A program made the translations under genes and the position numbers. A model generated the notes under the pieces. The model ran no database searches. It was given only the letters and a program-made list of their open reading frames with translations, and was not told the origin of the DNA. From Quillaja saponaria (taxonomy: Eukaryota; Streptophyta; Magnoliopsida; Fabales; Quillajaceae), in NCBI GenBank assembly GCA_029379385.1, contig CM055615.1:4774001-4838000 (forward strand): a stretch of DNA of 64,000 bases. The letters run 5' to 3'. Every line of letters begins with the position of its first letter. Position 1 is the first letter of the stretch. This document shows positions 60,267-64,000 of the stretch, piece by piece.

Positions 60267-60944
60267 GAATTCAACCTCAACTCCAGGCAAAGTGTGTACA
60301 AAAATTTTGCAGATTGTTTAGGAGCCCACTCCTCCAGAACAACAAATTGAAAGTTCAAACAATGATGTTATAGAAGTTTAGTAGCCAATTTTACAAGTTG
60401 TTGAAAGCCAACATGAAACATTTGAAGCCATTGAAGTTGACTTGCCAAAACCAGAAGTACAATATGATGATATTCAAGTTGAAGAAGAGGAACTAGTTGA
60501 GGAAGTTGCACAAGAGACAAAAATTGAAGAAAGTTTAACAAAGTTGACGTGCCAGGGCTGGAGCCAGAGCTAATAGTTGACATGTAGAATGCATAGTCGA
60601 TAGTTGACGTGCAAGAACTAGAACTAATAGTTGACATACTCGAGCCATAGTCGATCTTTGATATGCTGATACTAGAGTCAAAACAGATTGTTGACATGTC
60701 ATAATTAGAGCCTGAGCTTGTAGTTGATGTTAACCTCTTGCATCTTTTAAGCACGTCAAGTTTGTCATCCCTCTGAAATTTTTAGGGTTCATGGTCCTAG
60801 ACAAAATCATTATTGCTTCATTCTAGTTGCTAGCATTGAAGACCTTATTGCAAGTTATTCTTGAGGTCTATATTCTCCCCCCACTTTAGAACTTGAGGAC
60901 AAGTTTTTTTTTTTTTTTCAATCAGGGGAGAATAATGGGGAATG

Positions 60945-61174
60945 TGTTAAGACTTTACTTTTAGTAGAATTTTAATTATAATTAGAATTGTAGTTGTAAA
61001 GTTGAATTCTAAAAGAATTAAATTTTTTAGGGTTTTAGGGTTTCCTATATATGCCTGTTATGTTCTCTTTTATTAACTTTTTGATGAATTGAATATTAAA
61101 AGTCTTCAGATTTTCCTTAGGAGTGCTTGCAGAATAGAATTGGTTCCCTTTTGATTCTTAAACACTCAATCAAG
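60945..61174 (+). repeat. 3' LTR-like repeat
   Basis: Begins TGTTAAGACTTTAC directly after a purine-rich tract. Contains TAGGGTTTTAGGGTTTCC and the shared block TTGATGAATTGAATATTAA. The right boundary is set where similarity to the 5' copy ends. Confidence 0.6.
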
Positions 61175-62558
61175 TATTTATACTTAAGTTGAGTGGTCGA
61201 ATAATAAAAAATTATATTGATTAAAATTAATTGGTTTGATGAGTTAGATATATTATTTAGATAAAATTTTTGTCATACATATAATTTAATTTGTCTCAAA
61301 ACACCTTATGTCTTTTGGATGAATTTATTTTATGAAGAAATCTGTCCAAACTAATCAATTAACCTCATGTGCTTTGCAGCTGACAATTTCCTAAAAAAGA
61401 TAGGTTGCTATTTTCTCTTTACCCAACTCCCTAATTTTCTCTCAAATTCTTTTCTCCTCATTCTTGCAATGAATTCTTTTATTCTTCAACTTCTCCATGA
61501 CTAATAAACCCATTGCGTCTAGTTATTGAGGAGCTTTCAGTTCACTAAATCCTTTTTGAGTTCTCAAAAATCTAAAGAATAGACAATATGGCTAACATTT
61601 GCTATTATAGTGAAATTTCTAAACATAAAAGAAAATATACAGTGGCGGATTCCTAAATTTATGTTAGTGGGGTTAAAGTAATAGTTGAATCATACATAAT
61701 AAAATTACTTTTCTTAAAAAAATTAATTTAAAATTAATAATAATATTTATTTTTTAAAATATTTTATTATTTATTTTTTAAATGAATTTTTTTATTAGTT
61801 TTGTTCATAAAAAAAAAACTTTAAATTTGAAATTATATATTTGACACTTTACACAATTCTAACCATCTGATAAATTAAACATAATGACTCTATGAAGAGT
61901 CATATGTGAGAAAATTTTCTTAAAGACCAAGGTTTTAGTACCAAATATTTCATTAATTATGATATAAACAAAAGTTATGAAAAATCTCCTTTACACTTAT
62001 AAACAAAAGTTATGAAAAATCTCCCTTACACCTAGAACTTTCCTGATAAAATGATTTTTGTTGTTGTCTAAATATATATATCTTTGTACAATAATCGAGT
62101 AAAAATGATTCAGGGAAAAATAAGTAATAAATATGATTTTTTTGTCAATTAACAAAAACTTGTGGTGATGTAAGAAATTATTGATTGAGTTCCATTATAA
62201 TTAGAGAAAAAAATTGATTATTAAAGATAATAAATTATATTTCATAGACAATATAATTTGTGAGGAAAAATTGTTCTACTAAGATTTAAGTGGGTCAAGA
62301 ATGAAAGATGTTATAACATGTTGATGTGGTCAAATTTATTATTTTTCTTAATTTATCAATAATTATAATATAGTTTATGGATTTTTTTTTAAAAAAGTGA
62401 GTGGGGTCCCTACCTATATCCCCCCTGAGAGTATATGAATCCCTCTTAGCATTGTGATATTCATTAGATCAATTTATAAGAATACAATAGAGACATATTT
62501 ATAATAATAGTCATGGTCGAGCTATACTCTAACTATATTAATAGAATTAGAATATATT
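61175..62558. other. AT-rich intergenic DNA
   Basis: No gene or domain seen on either strand. A short local duplication of AAACAAAAGTTATGAAAAATC occurs at about 61968 and 62002. Homopolymer runs are frequent. Confidence 0.5.
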
Positions 62559-62563
62559 TGTTT

Positions 62564-63235
62564 TGTTATAACTTTCATAATTTGATATCAAAAAAATAAG
62601 TTTCAAGACACAATGTATAAATTTAAGTTATAAAATAAATAAATAAATTAAATAACAATATAGCTAAGCATGTTTAAATTGATATTTTAATATATGTTTT
62701 GATAATATCGTATATTTGTTAACATAAAGTAAATAAAATTATATACCAAATAAAGTGAAGTGAATGTATAATTAATACATTTATATATATAAAGAGAGAA
62801 TTAAGCTCCACCACAAATAAAAAACCTTGGCTTTATGCTATTGCCTACTTTTCTTTCATTATTATTATTATTATTTTTTTATACTTTTTCTTTTCCTTCT
62901 TTTCCATTTTGGGTGGCCGAGTACCCCTTGATTTTTCCTTTTCTACCGCCTTTCATCGTCTGCCTTTGCTTCCGGAAAATTCTAGGACCAACATACCCTA
63001 TTCTAATCATTTCTACTCTCTTCTTCATTTTGGCCGAGTTCCTCCCTTCCTTTAACCTATTTTCTGACTTCAGCCATGGCAGACCATGAAGCTTCTTGAT
63101 ATAGCTCATGTCTTACTTCCCAGCCGTGTAATAGCCATTCAAAATTCCAACAAGAGTCCACCATGGATCCCCTTTTTGTGGCAGCTGAATTTTCCGGCAA
63201 ACGGGGGTGTAACTAAGAGGGAGGAGGAGGTAACG
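62564..63235 (+). mobile_element. 3'-truncated LTR fragment, copy G of the large LTR family
   Basis: Starts with the canonical TGTTATAACTTTCATAATTT, followed by the family's ATAAGTTTCAAGACACAATG stretch, an AT-rich part, and the pyrimidine-rich tract with TGGCCGAGT as in copies E and F. Similarity stops near 63235, where pseudogene sequence begins. Only about the first 670 bp of the family is present, so the 3' four-fifths is missing. Confidence 0.7.
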
Positions 63236-63777
63236 AATTACATAATTGCTTCTCCTCTGTCAGTCACCACAAAGTTGTTGGGAGTGAAGGATGATAAAAT
63301 CTCTCCTGCAATCTGAGTTGGTACCTTCTTCCTTTTGCCTTAACCTATAAATGTCTTCTTCACAATCTGAAATTAGACACCATTCAGTATCAAATCAGAG
63401 AACTCATAAATAAAAAAATAGATAATATAAATAGACAATGTATGGCTGGAAAGTGAAATTGCTTTAGATTGACAGAGCGTTTGATAAGGGACCAAAGGCC
63501 AGGCACAAAAATTACAAAGAGACCCAGAGAAGTATAGTAAATGGCCAAAGAGTAACCCACGTTGTATGCAAGTAATATCAGAGAGGATAGGTTTTGTGGG
63601 TGTTGATGACCAATGTAATCCACGAGAGCTGAAGCCGCTGATGACATAGGGTCGTGGAGGGACACGAAGAAGCAGCCTCTTTGGCCTGGTGTTGGCAAAC
63701 CATGGTTGGACTTACTGGAAAGAAACGAAAGCTTGTGGATGTGGATGTTGTTGAAAAAAATGAGGAGAATTGCTGTC
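63236..63777 (-). pseudogene. RESISTANCE TO PHYTOPHTHORA 1-like gene fragment
   Basis: Related to a conserved chloroplast membrane protein (RPH1 family). Two exon remnants on the minus strand. The first (about 63777-63463) has SLHDPMSSAASALVDYIGHQ and the highly conserved LLAYNVGYSLAIYYTSLGLF and VPGLWSLIKRSV. The second begins after a TTTCAG acceptor at 63366: IVKKTFIG, stop, then TQIAGEILSSFTPNNFVVTD and RGEAIM, stop. Defects: no in-frame ATG or transit peptide start, one base lost just before the exon 1 donor, donor GT changed to GC, two in-frame stops in exon 2, and an abrupt end where LTR fragment G begins. The remaining family exons are not found to the left. Family assignment is from memory of the conserved YNVGYSLAIYYTSLG block. 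Confidence 0.65.
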
Positions 63778-63779
63778 TA

Positions 63780-64000
63780 GGAAATGAATTGAAAAGGATA
63801 AGGAAATTAATGGGCTAATGTACAATTGGAAGCAAATTCGGAAATTTTGAAGACTAATGGAATAAGGCTTTTTCAAATTGGGATTGATGGATGTAAGGTT
63901 TTATTATTTCTTGCCCTTAATCACCATTATTAGTCTGAAATACTGATGGTATGCACTTCTTATGTTATTTTATTTACTTATTTTTTGTCACTCGGCATCC
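63780..64000. other. right-edge flank
   Basis: About 220 bp upstream of the RPH1-like fragment. No feature is recognised, and the missing gene start may once have been here. Confidence 0.4.

Larger units (their letters stand above)
58651..61174 (+). mobile_element. degraded non-autonomous LTR-type element
   Basis: Two diverged direct repeats bracket about 2 kb (58651-58909 and 60945-61174). Both open with TTAAGACTTTACTT and TAGTAGAATTTTAAT, and later share TTGATGAATTGAATATTAA, AATTGGTTC and AATCAAG. The second is preceded by a purine-rich tract (CAGGGGAGAATAATGGGGAA) and starts TGTTAAGAC, as a 3' LTR would. A degenerate primer-site-like GTGATATCAGAAC lies at 59121. No gag-pol domain is seen inside; one acidic open stretch (60385-60575, with VEEEELVEEVAQETKIEE) and an unrecognised 94-codon ORF are present. 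LARD/TRIM-like status is inferred. Confidence 0.6.

Noticed and set aside
1..64000. CRISPR-like arrays, bacterial operons, endogenous viral genes
   Set aside because: No regularly spaced short repeats with unique spacers, no bacterial gene organisation, and no virus-specific domain. All reverse transcriptase remnants have the copia gene order.

Overview
The window is nuclear DNA from a flowering plant, most likely a eudicot. It is AT-rich and repeat-dense, and its few genes are intron-containing with close Arabidopsis-type relatives. No bacterial, organellar or viral gene set, CRISPR array, rRNA gene or tRNA gene was seen. I did not find a new biological system; the notable content is transposon nesting and breaks in conserved genes.

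Layout. 1-4.05 kb: intergenic DNA, then a non-autonomous CACTA-type DNA transposon with a 3-bp target duplication. 4.36-12.1 kb: a decayed Ty1/copia retrotransposon (minus strand) whose gag is split by a solo LTR. 8.6-32.1 kb: six copies (A-F) of one large LTR family of about 3.5-4.1 kb. Five are near full length with 5-bp target duplications, so they are probably solo LTRs; A and B point left, C to F point right. 32.1-35.2 kb: AT-rich intergenic DNA.

Genes. (1) 35.2-37.5 kb, plus: a GAUT8/QUASIMODO1-like pectin glycosyltransferase in three exons with a 1-bp frameshift near the end of exon 2. (2) 40.8-51.8 kb, minus: a G3BP-like protein (NTF2 + RRM + RGG) with nine coding exons. Its 6.4-kb last intron uses a GC donor and contains a whole decayed copia element. 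Its last exon also appears to carry a 1-bp frameshift. (3) 53.7-58.0 kb, minus: an intact six-exon ERD2-like KDEL-receptor family protein of 277 residues. (4) 63.24-63.78 kb, minus: a pseudogene fragment resembling RESISTANCE TO PHYTOPHTHORA 1, cut by a seventh, truncated copy (G) of the large LTR.

58.65-61.17 kb holds a degraded non-autonomous LTR-type element. The genes do not form an operon or shared pathway; they act separately in the Golgi (GAUT8, ERD2-like), in cytoplasmic RNA granules (G3BP), and in the plastid (the parent of the pseudogene). All exon boundaries come from splice signals and reading phase seen in the DNA plus remembered family sequences; nothing was aligned by computer.
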